A stretch of 64,000 bases of DNA from Defluviimonas sp. SAOS-178_SWC. GTDB lineage: Bacteria; Pseudomonadota; Alphaproteobacteria; Rhodobacterales; Rhodobacteraceae. A program made the position numbers and the translations under genes. The notes beneath the pieces were generated by a model, which saw only the letters and a list, made by a program, of their open reading frames with translations, was not told where the DNA came from and did not search any database. Location: contig NZ_CP156081.1 in NCBI RefSeq assembly GCF_039830135.1, positions 3,706,001 to 3,770,000 on the forward strand. The letters are read 5' to 3'. The stretch's first letter is position 1. Every line of letters begins with the position of its first letter. This document shows positions 55,146-64,000 of this stretch, piece by piece.

Positions 55146-56185
55146 TGCTTCGCTGCGTCATGAAATTGGCCGATCGACTTCTGCCAGTGCTGCCAGCGGC
55201 GTTCCTGTCCGCCGGAATTGCCGGGGCGCAGGAACCTGTCTCTTGCGCCGCTCCGCCGGACCCGGTCATTTCGTTGTCGTTCGTCAGCCGGTATGCCGAA
55301 GGCGACGAGAACAGATCGACCATAGATCCCCGGCGCGAAGCCGAAGCGGAGGATGCGCTGAAACCGCTCGATCAATTCATCGACGCGCTCGCCGACCGGA
55401 CCGAGAGCCTCTATTCCGGCCGCATCCAGGATCGCGAGGCCGCCGCCAACTGCATCCTCGACCAACTCGGTCGCTGGGCCGAGGCGGACGCGCTGACCGA
55501 TCTCGGGACCGAGACGGTGAAGTTGACGATCGGATCCCGCTACGCCGCCTTCGCGCTGATCCTGTGGCAGACCCTGCCCTACGCGCCCGACCATCCGCGC
55601 CGCACCGCGATCCTCGATTGGCTCGACCGCCGCATGCGGGCCGAGATGTCGTTCTGGTCCGACGCGCCGAGCGGCGCGCAGAAGGGCAACCTGCGCGCCT
55701 GGGCGGGACTCGCGGCGGCCGCGGTTTCGGTGCAGACGGACCGGCCCGAACTACGCGATTGGGCCGATGACTCGATTGCCGCGGTCATGTGCTCGGCCAA
55801 TTCCGATGGAAGCCTGCCGCAGGAAATGGGCCGAGGCGAATTCGCGCTGCACTACCAGCTTCACGCCATCGCCCCCCTGGTGACCGCCGTGGTCTTGCTT
55901 GAGCGGCAGGGCGTTCCCGCGAGGCGGCATTGCAATGACGCCATTCACCGGATCGTCGATTTCGCAATCGCGGACCTCGCCGACGGCGCCCGGACAAAGG
56001 CCATCACCGGGGTCGAGCAAAGCCTCTTCAACGGCTCGGAGCAGTTGACCACGTTTCAGCTTGCCTGGATCGAACAATACCAGCTGCTGCGCAAGTCGGA
56101 GAGGCTGGAGGCGCTCGCGCGAGATCTCAGGCCGCTCATCTACACCAAGCTCGGCGGCAATCAGACGGCGCTCTGGCGGCGTTAG
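55142..56185 (+). CDS. algL: AlgL-like protein (PL5 fold) lacking the catalytic histidine
   Basis: 347 residues with a signal peptide (about 8-29, AGAQE) and an alpha-barrel fold. It can be aligned with alginate lyase AlgL through CILDQLGRWAEADAL, DRPELRDWADDSI, SNSDGSLPQEMGRGE and FALHYQLHAIAPL (Tyr238 kept). The catalytic block NNHSYWAAW of AlgL reads GNLRAWAGL here (about 182-190): the Asn remains and the His is Leu. Lyase activity is doubtful. Two ATG codons (55142, 55145) overlap the preceding stop. It is the last gene of the operon, 18 bp from the convergent LysR gene with no clear terminator. Confidence 0.8.
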   Translation: MMLRCVMKLADRLLPVLPAAFLSAGIAGAQEPVSCAAPPDPVISLSFVSRYAEGDENRSTIDPRREAEAEDALKPLDQFIDALADRTESLYSGRIQDREAAANCILDQLGRWAEADALTDLGTETVKLTIGSRYAAFALILWQTLPYAPDHPRRTAILDWLDRRMRAEMSFWSDAPSGAQKGNLRAWAGLAAAAVSVQTDRPELRDWADDSIAAVMCSANSDGSLPQEMGRGEFALHYQLHAIAPLVTAVVLLERQGVPARRHCNDAIHRIVDFAIADLADGARTKAITGVEQSLFNGSEQLTTFQLAWIEQYQLLRKSERLEALARDLRPLIYTKLGGNQTALWRR

Positions 56186-56203
56186 CAGGACGCGTCCACC
56201 CTC

Positions 56204-57133
56204 TCATCGACCCCCGCGCGATTCCAAGAGCACCGCATCCTTCAGGTGCAGGCCCAAGGGCGACAATGGTCGGTCGCGCAAGCTCAGGAAGAAATAGGGG
56301 GACACCCGGATCGTCTGGTCAAGGCTCAGCGTCGTGAAGCCGGCGCTGACCGGTTCGCCGACCAGAAGCTGCACGACCTCTTCCGAGACCGGGGCGATCG
56401 CATCCGTTCGGGTGAGATAGGCAATCATCAGGAGGAGCGAGGAGCTGTTGACGATGTTGCCGGGCGCCCGCAGCCCGGCCAGGCCGAAGGCGTTGTTCAT
56501 CGCCTCGCGGATCGGCGCGCCCCTTTCCTGCATCACCCATTCGTAGGACGCGAGATCTGCCAGCGAGACCGAAGCCACGGACGACAGCGGATGATCCCGC
56601 CGGACCAGCAAGGACACCTTTTCATCGCGCATCGGTTCGACGTCGAAATCGCGGCTCTCGATATCCGGCAGGAAACGTGCAAGGGCGAAATCGAGGCGGC
56701 CGGCCGCGAGGTCGCGCAGAAGCTGCCGGGAAGGGGCGACATCCACGGTGATCTCGGCCTCGGGTGCATTCGCCTTGATGCTCTGGATCGCCGGAACGAG
56801 GTAGCCCACCGCCGGCCCTGTGACGGCGCCGACATGGACCGAACCGCCGCGCCCGGCGCGCAGGATCGCGACCTCGTGGCCGAGGTCATGCAGTTCCCGC
56901 AACATCGCCCGCGCCCGCTTGGCGACGGCATGACCGACCGCCGTCGGTTCCATCCCCTTCGGGTGGCGGACGAACAACGCGGCCCCGACCGCCCGCTCGA
57001 TCTCCGACAGCATCCGCGACGCCGCCGGCTGGGTCACCTTGATTTCGTTGGCGGCCAGCTGAAGTTGCCCGTGTTCGGCGATCTCGGTCACCAGCCGCAA
57101 CTGGGTCGGCTTGAGCGTCAGTTCGGGCTGCAT
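56204..57133 (-). CDS. LysR-family regulator (GbpR-like)
   Basis: A 309-residue regulator. The N-terminal winged helix-turn-helix (about 8-68) has LTLKPTQLRLVTEIAEHGQL and TQPAASRMLSEIERAVGAALF. The effector-binding domain (about 95-300) resembles the GbpR subgroup, which controls galactose/arabinose binding-protein genes in Agrobacterium and Azospirillum. It diverges from a ChvE-like gene with 150 bp between starts, so it very probably controls the sugar operon in response to arabinose, galactose or a derived sugar acid. It need not relate to the convergent alginate-type operon. Confidence 0.88.
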   Translation of the reverse strand: MQPELTLKPTQLRLVTEIAEHGQLQLAANEIKVTQPAASRMLSEIERAVGAALFVRHPKGMEPTAVGHAVAKRARAMLRELHDLGHEVAILRAGRGGSVHVGAVTGPAVGYLVPAIQSIKANAPEAEITVDVAPSRQLLRDLAAGRLDFALARFLPDIESRDFDVEPMRDEKVSLLVRRDHPLSSVASVSLADLASYEWVMQERGAPIREAMNNAFGLAGLRAPGNIVNSSSLLLMIAYLTRTDAIAPVSEEVVQLLVGEPVSAGFTTLSLDQTIRVSPYFFLSLRDRPLSPLGLHLKDAVLLESRGGR

Positions 57134-57148
57134 GGCATACCAGTTTTG

Positions 57149-57184
57149 ATATCAGGATAAGCATCAATGTAATTTTACTGATAT
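57149..57184. promoter_or_regulatory. Inverted repeat, likely operator for the LysR regulator
   Basis: Perfect 7-bp inverted repeats ATATCAG (57149-57155) and CTGATAT (57178-57184) lie in the AT-rich divergent spacer, 16 bp above the regulator's own start. Position and symmetry suit LysR autoregulation and control of the sugar operon. Confidence 0.5.
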
Positions 57185-57283
57185 GTCTATGCAATCTAGA
57201 AATACCCCACAGTCGAATCGACTTGCCAACAGGAGGAGTGAGGCCGGGCCGAAGGTTGCGGGCCTCTATTCAGGGAGAGAGCC

Positions 57284-58342
57284 ATGACATTCAAACCGTT
57301 CGCCATCGCGATGGCGATGTGCGCCTCGGCATTCGCCTTCGAGGCCGCCGCAGAGGGCACCGTGGGCATATCGATGCCGACGAAATCCTCGGCCCGCTGG
57401 ATCTCGGACGGAAACTCGATGGTCGAGCAGTTCACCGCCGCCGGCTACGACACCGATCTGCAATACGCCGAAGACGACATTCCCAACCAGCTCGCCCAGA
57501 TCGAGAACATGATCACCAAGGGCGTGAACGTGCTGGTCATCGCGGCCATCGACGGCACCACGCTGTCGAACGCGCTGGAAAACGCGGCGGCGGCCGACAT
57601 CAAGGTCATCGCCTACGACCGGCTGATCCGCGACAGCGGCAACGTCGACTATTATGCGACCTTCGACAACTTCAAGGTCGGCGTGCAACAGGCGACGAGC
57701 CTCGTCAACGGCCTCAAGGAACGCTTCCCGGACGTGAAGCCGTGGAACGTCGAACTCTTCGGCGGCTCGCCGGACGACAACAACGCCTACTTCTTCTACG
57801 ACGGCGCGATGAGCGTCCTGCAGCCGATGATCGACGCGGGCGACATCGCGATCCCTTCGGGTCAGATGGGCATTGACACGGTCGGCACGCTGCGCTGGGA
57901 CGGCGCGGTGGCACAATCGCGCATGGATAACCTTCTGTCGGCCAACTACACCGACAAGCAGGTGCAGGGCGTCCTCAGCCCCTATGACGGGCTCTCCATC
58001 GGCATCCTGTCGTCCTTGAAGGGCGTCGGCTACGGCTCGGGCGATCTGAAGATGCCGATCGTCTCGGGTCAGGACGCGGAAGTCCCCTCGGTGAAGTCGA
58101 TCCTCGCCGGCGAGCAGTATTCCACCGTCTTCAAGGACACCCGCGAACTGGCCCGCGTCACCGTCGGCATGGTCGACGCGATGCTGAAGGGCGGCGAGCC
58201 GGAGATCAACGACACCACGACCTACGACAATGGCGTCAAGGTCGTGCCGTCCTACCTCTTGGAGCCGGTCTCGGTCGACGCCACGAACTGGGAAGAAATC
58301 CTGATCGGGTCGGGCTACTATACCAAGGACCAGATCCAGTAA
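57284..58342 (+). CDS. chvE: ChvE-like sugar-binding protein
   Basis: A 352-residue periplasmic binding protein of the multiple-monosaccharide type. Signal peptide about 1-23. Family blocks are [44 protein letters not shown] and [21 protein letters not shown] lies upstream of the ATG. In Agrobacterium ChvE binds galactose, arabinose and other aldoses, and its operon partners are GguA and GguB as found here. The catabolic genes downstream favour L-arabinose and/or D-galactose as ligand. Confidence 0.9.
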   Translation: MTFKPFAIAMAMCASAFAFEAAAEGTVGISMPTKSSARWISDGNSMVEQFTAAGYDTDLQYAEDDIPNQLAQIENMITKGVNVLVIAAIDGTTLSNALENAAAADIKVIAYDRLIRDSGNVDYYATFDNFKVGVQQATSLVNGLKERFPDVKPWNVELFGGSPDDNNAYFFYDGAMSVLQPMIDAGDIAIPSGQMGIDTVGTLRWDGAVAQSRMDNLLSANYTDKQVQGVLSPYDGLSIGILSSLKGVGYGSGDLKMPIVSGQDAEVPSVKSILAGEQYSTVFKDTRELARVTVGMVDAMLKGGEPEINDTTTYDNGVKVVPSYLLEPVSVDATNWEEILIGSGYYTKDQIQ

Positions 58343-58365
58343 GCGTGACACCCGTTTGCAATCGG

Positions 58366-58397
58366 AGGGCCGCCCGCGCCGGGCGTGGGGCGGCCCT
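58366..58397 (+). terminator. Hairpin between binding protein and ATPase genes
   Basis: A perfect 10-bp stem (58366-58375 with 58388-58397) and a 12-nt loop, followed by TTCCC. It lies 23 bp after the chvE stop and probably causes partial termination or mRNA stabilisation, giving excess binding protein. Confidence 0.55.
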
Positions 58398-58421
58398 TTC
58401 CCGACTGGGCGAGGCAGGACA

Positions 58422-59942
58422 ATGACCCCACTTTTGGAGATGCGCGCCATCACCAAGACGTTTCCGGGCGTCCGCGCGCTCGACCGGGTGAGCCTGAGCG
58501 TGCGCGAGGGCGAGATCCACGCGCTCGTCGGCGAGAACGGCGCCGGAAAGTCGACGCTGATGAAGGTGCTGTCCGGCGTCTATCCCGCAGGAAGCTATGA
58601 CGGCGAGATCCTTTACGACGGGGCGCCCATTGCCCTTTCCGGCATCGCGGACAGCGAGGCCAAGGGCATCATCATCATTCATCAGGAGCTGGCGCTGGTG
58701 CCGCTCCTGTCGATTGCCGAGAACCTCTTTCTCGGTAACGAACGCGCCAAGGGCGGCGTCATCGACTGGCGCGACACGTTCCGCCGCACCGAGGACCTTC
58801 TGAAGAAAGTCGGCCTTGCCGAAACGCCCGCGACGCTGGTGGACAGCCTCGGGGTTGGCAAGCAGCAACTGGTCGAGATCGCCAAGGCCCTTTCGAAGGA
58901 CGTCCGGCTTCTCATCCTCGATGAACCCACCGCCGCCCTTTCGGAGGCCGACAGCCAGGCGCTCCTCGACCTCCTTCTCGAACTGAAGGCCCAGGGCGTG
59001 ACCTCGATCATCATCAGCCACAAGCTGAACGAGGTGCGTCGCATCGCCGATACGGTGACCGTGATCCGGGATGGAGCGACGGTGTCCACAATGGACGCGC
59101 GCACCGAGACCATCACCGAAGATCGCATCGTCCGCGACATGGTCGGCCGCGACATGGCCCACCGCTATCCGGAGCGGGAGCGCCGCGCCGGCCCGGTAAT
59201 CATGGAGCTTCGTGACTGGAGCGTCTGGCACCCGGAACATTCCGGCCGGCAAGTAATCAAATCGGCGAACCTGACCGTGCGCGAAGGCGAGGTCGTGGGG
59301 ATTGCGGGTCTCATGGGATCGGGCCGCACCGAGCTTGCCATGAGCCTCTTCGGCCGGAGCTATGGTCGCAACATCAGCGGCGAGCTGACGATACACGGGG
59401 CGCCGGTCGACGTGTCGACGGTGCCAAAGGCCATCGCCGCCGGACTCGCCTATGTGACCGAGGACCGCAAGTCGCTCGGCCTCCTCCTCGAAGAGACGAT
59501 CCAGCGCAATATCACGCTGACCAACCTGCCGGCGGTGTCGTCGAACGGTGTCATCACCGAAGCGAAGGAAACGCAGGTGGCCGAGAAATATCGGGCCGCG
59601 ATGAACATCCGTACGCCGTCGGTCTTCCAGAAGGTGATGAACCTCTCGGGCGGCAACCAGCAGAAGGTCGTGCTCTCGAAATGGCTTTTCGCCGGACCCG
59701 AGGTGCTGATCCTCGACGAGCCGACGCGCGGCATCGACGTGGGCGCCAAGTTCGAAATCTACGGCATCATCAACGAGCTGAGCGCGCAAGGTAAGGGGGT
59801 GATCATGATCTCGTCGGAAATGCCAGAACTGCTCGGCATGTGCGACCGCATCTACGTGATGAACGAAGGCGCGCTCGTCGGCGAACTGACGGCCGCCGAG
59901 GCGAGCCAGGAGCGGATCATGTCGCTCATCGTGACGGACTAG
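58422..59942 (+). CDS. gguA: Sugar ABC transporter ATPase, two ABC domains (GguA-like)
   Basis: A 506-residue ATPase. The first module has Walker [10 protein letters not shown], signature-like [15 protein letters not shown] and Walker [12 protein letters not shown]. The second (from about 260) has P-loop GLMGSGRTE, signature [15 protein letters not shown] and Walker [18 protein letters not shown] 58422 is chosen; the open frame begins 22 codons earlier inside the hairpin region. It energises uptake by the ChvE/GguB-like components. Confidence 0.92.
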   Translation: MTPLLEMRAITKTFPGVRALDRVSLSVREGEIHALVGENGAGKSTLMKVLSGVYPAGSYDGEILYDGAPIALSGIADSEAKGIIIIHQELALVPLLSIAENLFLGNERAKGGVIDWRDTFRRTEDLLKKVGLAETPATLVDSLGVGKQQLVEIAKALSKDVRLLILDEPTAALSEADSQALLDLLLELKAQGVTSIIISHKLNEVRRIADTVTVIRDGATVSTMDARTETITEDRIVRDMVGRDMAHRYPERERRAGPVIMELRDWSVWHPEHSGRQVIKSANLTVREGEVVGIAGLMGSGRTELAMSLFGRSYGRNISGELTIHGAPVDVSTVPKAIAAGLAYVTEDRKSLGLLLEETIQRNITLTNLPAVSSNGVITEAKETQVAEKYRAAMNIRTPSVFQKVMNLSGGNQQKVVLSKWLFAGPEVLILDEPTRGIDVGAKFEIYGIINELSAQGKGVIMISSEMPELLGMCDRIYVMNEGALVGELTAAEASQERIMSLIVTD

Positions 59943-59953
59943 GAGGGGACGGG

Positions 59954-61150
59954 ATGGATCTTGCGGAACGCGGCAAAGCGGGAACGGCGGGGGGGATCGG
60001 CCGCTATCTTCTGAGCCACCTCAGGGAATACGGTCTCCTATTCGCGCTGATCGCGATCATGGTCTTCTTCCAGATCGTGACCGAGGGAACGCTCCTGAAG
60101 CCGGTGAACATCACCAACCTGTTCCTCCAGAACAGCTACATCATCATCATGGCGCTCGGCATGCTGGTCGTCATCGTCTCGGGCAATATCGATCTCTCGG
60201 TCGGCTCGGTGATGGGTTTCGTCGGCGCCTTGGCCGCGGTGATGATCGTCGAATGGGGCTGGCCCGTGGCGCTGACCATCCCGGCCTGCCTGATCGTCGG
60301 CATCGTGATCGGCGCGGCCCAGGGCTACTGGGTCGCCTACTGGAAGATCCCATCCTTCATCGTGACGCTCGCGGGAATGCTGGTGTTCCGCGGCCTCTCG
60401 CTCTGGCTTCTCGAAGGGCAATCGGTGGGGCCGTTTCCGAAGAGCTTCCAGCTGCTCTCGACCGGGTTCATTCCGGACATCTTCGGCATCGGCAAGCCGA
60501 ACGGCACGGCGCTCGCCGCCGGCGCCATCGCCGTCGCCGCGATCGTCTGGATGGGGCTGAAGGCCCGCGCCCGCAACCGGCAATACGGGATCGAGGACGA
60601 ACCCACCGCCTTCTTCCTGACGCGCAACCTGATCGTCGCCGGGGCGCTCCTCTTCGTGACCTACAAGCTTTCGACCTTCCGGGGGCTCCCGAACGTGCTG
60701 ATCTCGATGGTGGTTCTGACCATCGTCTACGCCTTCCTCACCGAGAACACGACGCTCGGCCGGCGCATCTATGCGCTTGGCGGCAACGAGAAGGCGGCGA
60801 AGCTGTCCGGCATCAAGACCGAGCGCCTGACCTTCCTCGCCTTCGTCAACATGGGGATGCTGGCGGCGCTGGCCGGGCTGATCTTCGCGGCGCGTCTCAA
60901 CACCGCGACGCCCAAGGCCGGTTTCGCTGTGGAGCTCGACGTGATCGCGGCCGTCTTCATCGGCGGCGCCTCGATGTCCGGCGGCGTGGGCAAGATCGTC
61001 GGCGCGGTGGTCGGCGCCTTCATCATGGGCGTGATGAACAACGGCATGTCGATCATGGGGATCGGCATCGACTACCAGCAGGTGATCAAGGGCCTCGTCC
61101 TGCTCGCCGCCGTCTTCTTCGACGTCTACAACAAGCACAAGCAGGCCTGA
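59954..61150 (+). CDS. gguB: Sugar ABC transporter permease (GguB-like)
   Basis: A 398-residue permease with about ten membrane segments. Family blocks are IVSGNIDLSVGSVMGFVGA, the long EAA-like loop RIYALGGNEKAAKLSGIKTE, and FIGGASMSGGVGKIVGAVVGA. AGGAGGGG lies 5 bp before the ATG. It is a single permease, presumably a homodimer, as in GguAB/XylH-type systems. Confidence 0.92.
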   Translation: MDLAERGKAGTAGGIGRYLLSHLREYGLLFALIAIMVFFQIVTEGTLLKPVNITNLFLQNSYIIIMALGMLVVIVSGNIDLSVGSVMGFVGALAAVMIVEWGWPVALTIPACLIVGIVIGAAQGYWVAYWKIPSFIVTLAGMLVFRGLSLWLLEGQSVGPFPKSFQLLSTGFIPDIFGIGKPNGTALAAGAIAVAAIVWMGLKARARNRQYGIEDEPTAFFLTRNLIVAGALLFVTYKLSTFRGLPNVLISMVVLTIVYAFLTENTTLGRRIYALGGNEKAAKLSGIKTERLTFLAFVNMGMLAALAGLIFAARLNTATPKAGFAVELDVIAAVFIGGASMSGGVGKIVGAVVGAFIMGVMNNGMSIMGIGIDYQQVIKGLVLLAAVFFDVYNKHKQA

Positions 61151-61154
61151 CGCA

Positions 61155-62144
61155 ATGCTCCTTTCCCAGATCGCCTTGTCGGACGGCCAGCGCGCCGTCG
61201 TCTGCCGCGACGCGAGTGGCAGCCATTTCGTAAACGGGGCCAAAAGCGTTATGGCGCTGGCCCAGGGCGCCATCGGGCGCGGCGAAAGTCTGGCGGATGC
61301 GGTGGCGTCGCATGGTCTCGGCGCCCCGGTCGACCTCGCCGCCGCCTATGCCGAGGGGCGGATGCTGCTGCCCGTCGATCACCCGGACCCCGCGCATCTG
61401 CACCTGACCGGCACAGGCCTTACCCATCTCGGCAGTGCGGCCACCCGTGACGCGATGCACGCCAAGGCCGATCCGGAACAGATGACCGACAGCATGAAGA
61501 TGTTCCGCATGGGCCTTGAGGGCGGCAAGCCCACAGCCGGCGCGGTCGGGACGGAGCCGGAATGGTTCTACAAGGGCAACGGCCATGCCGCGACGGCGCC
61601 CGGCCAGCCGCTCCTTTCGCCCGGTTTCGCCAAGGATGCGGGCGAGGAGCCGGAGATCGCCGGCATCTACCTCATCGGACACGACGGCACCCCCTTCCGC
61701 CTCGGCTTCGCGCTCGGCAACGAGTTCTCGGACCATGTGACGGAGCGCGGCAACTACCTCTGGCTCGCCCATTCCAAACTGCGTCCCGCCTCATTCGGGC
61801 CGGAGCTTCTGGTGGGTACGCTGCCGGCGGATATCCGGGGGCAAAGCCGGATCCTGCGCGACGGCAAGGTGCTTTGGGAAAAGCCGTTTCTGTCGGGCGA
61901 AGCGAACATGTCGCACAGCCTCTCCAACCTCGAACACCACCATTTCAAATACGATCTCTTCCGCCAGCCCGGCGATCTTCACGTCCACTTCTTCGGCACC
62001 GCGACCCTGTCTTTCGCCGACGGGATACGGACCGAGGCCGGCGATGTGTTCGAGATCGAGGCGCCGGGCTTCGGCCTGCCCCTCCGCAACCCCCTCGCCG
62101 TCGCCGCGCCCGAAACGCGCGCGCGCGCCGTCACATCCCTCTGA
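61155..62144 (+). CDS. AraD1/GguC family FAH-fold enzyme
   Basis: A 329-residue protein of the GguC / AraD1 family, the FAH fold linked to arabinose and galactose operons. Landmarks are THLGSAATRDAMH, the acidic metal site near EPEIAGIYLIGHDG, LGNEFSDHVTERGNYLWLAHSK and EANMSHSLSNLEHHHFKYD. Members are proposed to dehydrate 2-keto-3-deoxy-L-arabonate in the non-phosphorylating pathway. It begins 4 bp after the permease stop. Family is confident; the exact reaction is inferred from the neighbouring dehydratase. Confidence 0.85.
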   Translation: MLLSQIALSDGQRAVVCRDASGSHFVNGAKSVMALAQGAIGRGESLADAVASHGLGAPVDLAAAYAEGRMLLPVDHPDPAHLHLTGTGLTHLGSAATRDAMHAKADPEQMTDSMKMFRMGLEGGKPTAGAVGTEPEWFYKGNGHAATAPGQPLLSPGFAKDAGEEPEIAGIYLIGHDGTPFRLGFALGNEFSDHVTERGNYLWLAHSKLRPASFGPELLVGTLPADIRGQSRILRDGKVLWEKPFLSGEANMSHSLSNLEHHHFKYDLFRQPGDLHVHFFGTATLSFADGIRTEAGDVFEIEAPGFGLPLRNPLAVAAPETRARAVTSL

Positions 62145-62153
62145 GGACGCATC

Positions 62154-63896
62154 ATGACCTTCAAACCCGCGACATGGCCCCGCAAACTCCGCTCCCAGGA
62201 ATGGTTCGGCGGCACCTCCCGCGACGCGATCTACCATCGCGGCTGGATGAAGAACCAGGGTTTCCCGCACGACCTCTTCGACGGCCGGCCCGTCATCGGC
62301 ATCCTCAACACCTGGTCTGAACTGACACCCTGCAACGCGCATCTGAACGACCTCGCCCAGCGCGTGAAGCACGGGATCTACGAGGCCGGCGGTTTCCCCG
62401 TCGAGGTGCCGGTCTTCTCGACGTCCGAATCCGGCTTCCGCCCGACCGCGATGATGTTTCGCAACCTTGCCGCGATGGCGGTGGAGGAGGCGATGCGCGG
62501 CCAGCCGATGGACGGCTGCGTCCTGATGGTCGGCTGCGACAAGACGACGCCGTCGCTGCTGATGGCCGCGGCTTCGACCGACCTGCCGTCGATCGTCGTC
62601 ACCGGCGGGCCGATGCTGAACGGCTATTACCGCAATGAACGCGTCGGCTCCGGCACGCATCTGTGGAAATTCTCCGAAGCGGTGAAGGCGGGCGAGATGT
62701 CGGCCGACGATTTTCTCGAAGCCGAAGCCTCAATGTCGCGCTCGCCGGGTTCGTGCAACACGATGGGCACAGCCTCGACGATGGCCTCGATGGCCGAGGC
62801 GCTCGGCATGGCGCTTTCCGGCAACGCCGCGATCCCGGCGGTGGATTCGCGACGCCGGGTCATGGCGCAGCTGACCGGGCGCCGCATCGTGCAGATGGTG
62901 AAGGACGACCTGAAGCCATCCGACGTGATGACGCGCAAAGCCTTCGAGAACGCGATCCGCACCAACGGCGCCATCGGCGGCTCCACCAATGCCGTCGTTC
63001 ACCTTCTCGCCATCGCCGGGCGGGTTGGCGTCGACCTCACGCTCGACGACTGGGATGCGCTCGGGCGCGACGTGGCGACGATCGTCAACCTCATGCCCTC
63101 CGGCAAATACCTGATGGAGGAGTTCTTCTATGCCGGCGGCCTGCCGGTCGTCCTGAAGCGCCTTGGCGAGGCGGGCCTTCTCAACAAGGACGCGCTGACC
63201 GTGGCGGGCGAGACGATCTGGGATCAGGTCAAGGACGTGGTGAACCACAACGAGGATGTGATCCTGCCGCTTGAAAAGGCACTGACCCAACATGGCGGCA
63301 TCGCGGTCCTCAAGGGCAACCTGGCACCGAAAGGGGCCGTGCTGAAACCGTCGGCCGCGAGCCCGCATCTTCTGAAACATCGCGGCCGTGCCGTCGTCTT
63401 CGAGGATATCGACGACTACAAGCGCAAGATCAACGACGACGCGCTCGACATCGACGAGAGCTGCGTGATGGTCCTCAAGAATTGCGGGCCGAAGGGCTAT
63501 CCGGGCATGGCAGAGGTCGGCAACATGGGTCTGCCGCCGAAGGTGCTGAAGAAGGGCATCACCGACATGGTCCGCATCTCGGATGCGCGCATGTCCGGCA
63601 CCGCCTATGGCACCGTCGTCCTTCACACCTCACCCGAAGCGGCCGCCGGGGGGCCGCTTGCCGTCGTCCGCGACGGCGACATGATCGAACTTGACGTGGA
63701 GGCGCGGCGCCTGCACCTCGACATCTCCGACGCGGAACTTGCCGCGCGGCTCGCCGGCTGGACGCCGCTTCAGGACCAGCCCGCCTCCGGCTATGCCTGG
63801 CTCCACCAGACCCACGTCACGGGCGCCGATACCGGGGCCGATCTCGACTTCCTGAAGGGCTGCCGGGGAGCGCCGGTCGGAAAGGATTCGCACTGA
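62154..63896 (+). CDS. Sugar-acid dehydratase, IlvD/Edd family (L-arabonate dehydratase type)
   Basis: A 580-residue iron-sulfur dehydratase. Signature pieces are WFGGTSRDAIYHRGWMKNQG, NTWSELTPCNAHLND (first cluster Cys), MVGCDKTTPSLLMA (second Cys) and SPGSCNTMGTASTM (third Cys), and near the C-terminus MVRISDARMSGTAYGTVVLH with the catalytic serine. The tryptophan-rich start is typical of arabonate/xylonate rather than dihydroxyacid dehydratases. It converts the sugar acid to 2-keto-3-deoxy acid. Its stop overlaps the next ATG. Confidence 0.92.
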   Translation: MTFKPATWPRKLRSQEWFGGTSRDAIYHRGWMKNQGFPHDLFDGRPVIGILNTWSELTPCNAHLNDLAQRVKHGIYEAGGFPVEVPVFSTSESGFRPTAMMFRNLAAMAVEEAMRGQPMDGCVLMVGCDKTTPSLLMAAASTDLPSIVVTGGPMLNGYYRNERVGSGTHLWKFSEAVKAGEMSADDFLEAEASMSRSPGSCNTMGTASTMASMAEALGMALSGNAAIPAVDSRRRVMAQLTGRRIVQMVKDDLKPSDVMTRKAFENAIRTNGAIGGSTNAVVHLLAIAGRVGVDLTLDDWDALGRDVATIVNLMPSGKYLMEEFFYAGGLPVVLKRLGEAGLLNKDALTVAGETIWDQVKDVVNHNEDVILPLEKALTQHGGIAVLKGNLAPKGAVLKPSAASPHLLKHRGRAVVFEDIDDYKRKINDDALDIDESCVMVLKNCGPKGYPGMAEVGNMGLPPKVLKKGITDMVRISDARMSGTAYGTVVLHTSPEAAAGGPLAVVRDGDMIELDVEARRLHLDISDAELAARLAGWTPLQDQPASGYAWLHQTHVTGADTGADLDFLKGCRGAPVGKDSH

Positions 63897-64000
63897 TGAA
63901 GATCGCGCTCGTCGGCATCGGAAAGATCGCCCGCGACCAGCATATCCCCGCCATTGCCGCCTCCGCCGACTGGGATCTTGCCGCGACCGTCTCCCGTCAC
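63896..64000 (+). CDS. Gfo/Idh/MocA-family sugar dehydrogenase, truncated by the window edge
   Basis: Only 35 residues are visible, starting MKIALVGIGKIARDQHIPAI. The Rossmann motif GIGKIA and the following DQHIPAI are typical of Gfo/Idh/MocA oxidoreductases. In this position it is probably the L-arabinose/D-galactose 1-dehydrogenase that opens the oxidative pathway. The ATG overlaps the dehydratase stop (TGATG). Confidence 0.8.
   Translation, partial: MKIALVGIGKIARDQHIPAIAASADWDLAATVSRH

Overview
The window is 64 kb of high-GC DNA (roughly 65% G+C by eye). Its genes are tightly packed, often overlap by 4 bp (ATGA), and use GTG starts now and then. Gene content and protein style point to an alphaproteobacterium of the Rhodobacterales. 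Supporting signs are many Tat-exported ABC binding proteins, DUF6638/DUF1523-type proteins, an ALDH16-type aldehyde dehydrogenase and a GguABC/ChvE-like sugar system. I cannot name the genus. I see no tRNA, rRNA, CRISPR array or complete mobile element.

Layout. 1-2004 (minus): a class III aminotransferase running off the left edge, plus an APH-type kinase. 2348-6922: a small conserved protein (minus), then deoC, a two-domain ALDH16-like dehydrogenase and an FAH-family hydrolase. 7222-8118: an exported ankyrin/cytochrome c fusion. 8309-14908: an 'amino acid synthesis' family protein, a polytopic membrane protein and a full Liv-type ABC transporter. 15084-20896: a BMP/nucleoside-type ABC transporter with a CodA-like deaminase. 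21173-22027: a methyltransferase. 22100-29248 (minus): a seven-gene operon of mostly unnamed function, built around a classical AAA ATPase, a coiled-coil protein and three small membrane proteins. 29418-37664: an M20 deacylase, panB-panC, an orphan SBP, a methyltransferase, a cupin, an L,D-transpeptidase lipoprotein and a creatinase. 37.7-40.4 kb: IS remnants (IS481-like, a transposase tail, an IS110 head) around a glutamate dehydrogenase gene. 40345-43766: an acyltransferase-3/SGNH O-acyltransferase and an SseB-like protein. 44110-56185: an alginate-type exopolysaccharide operon. 56204-64000: a GbpR-like LysR regulator diverging from a ChvE/GguAB-like sugar ABC transporter and oxidative arabinose/galactose catabolic genes, ending in a Gfo/Idh/MocA dehydrogenase cut by the right edge.

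The most striking region is 44110-56185. It has recognisable homologues of algD, alg8, alg44, algA, algG, algX, an oversized algK-like gene and algL, in one direction. The precursor and polymerisation enzymes (AlgD Cys268, Alg8 acidic motifs, AlgA GMP motif) look intact. The signature residues of nearly every regulatory or modifying domain are missing: the Alg44 PilZ motif, the phosphomannose isomerase zinc site in AlgA, the AlgX Ser/His catalytic residues, the AlgL catalytic His, and a clear AlgG DPHD motif. No algE, algI, algJ or algF is present. This looks like an alginate-family system reduced to synthesis plus a periplasmic scaffold, making a plain or different polymer without canonical c-di-GMP control.

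A second candidate for an undescribed system is the 22100-29248 operon. It pairs a Vps4-style AAA ATPase with a long coiled-coil protein and small membrane proteins, which suggests an ESCRT/PspA- or TelA-like membrane-associated stress machine. That is inference from architecture only.
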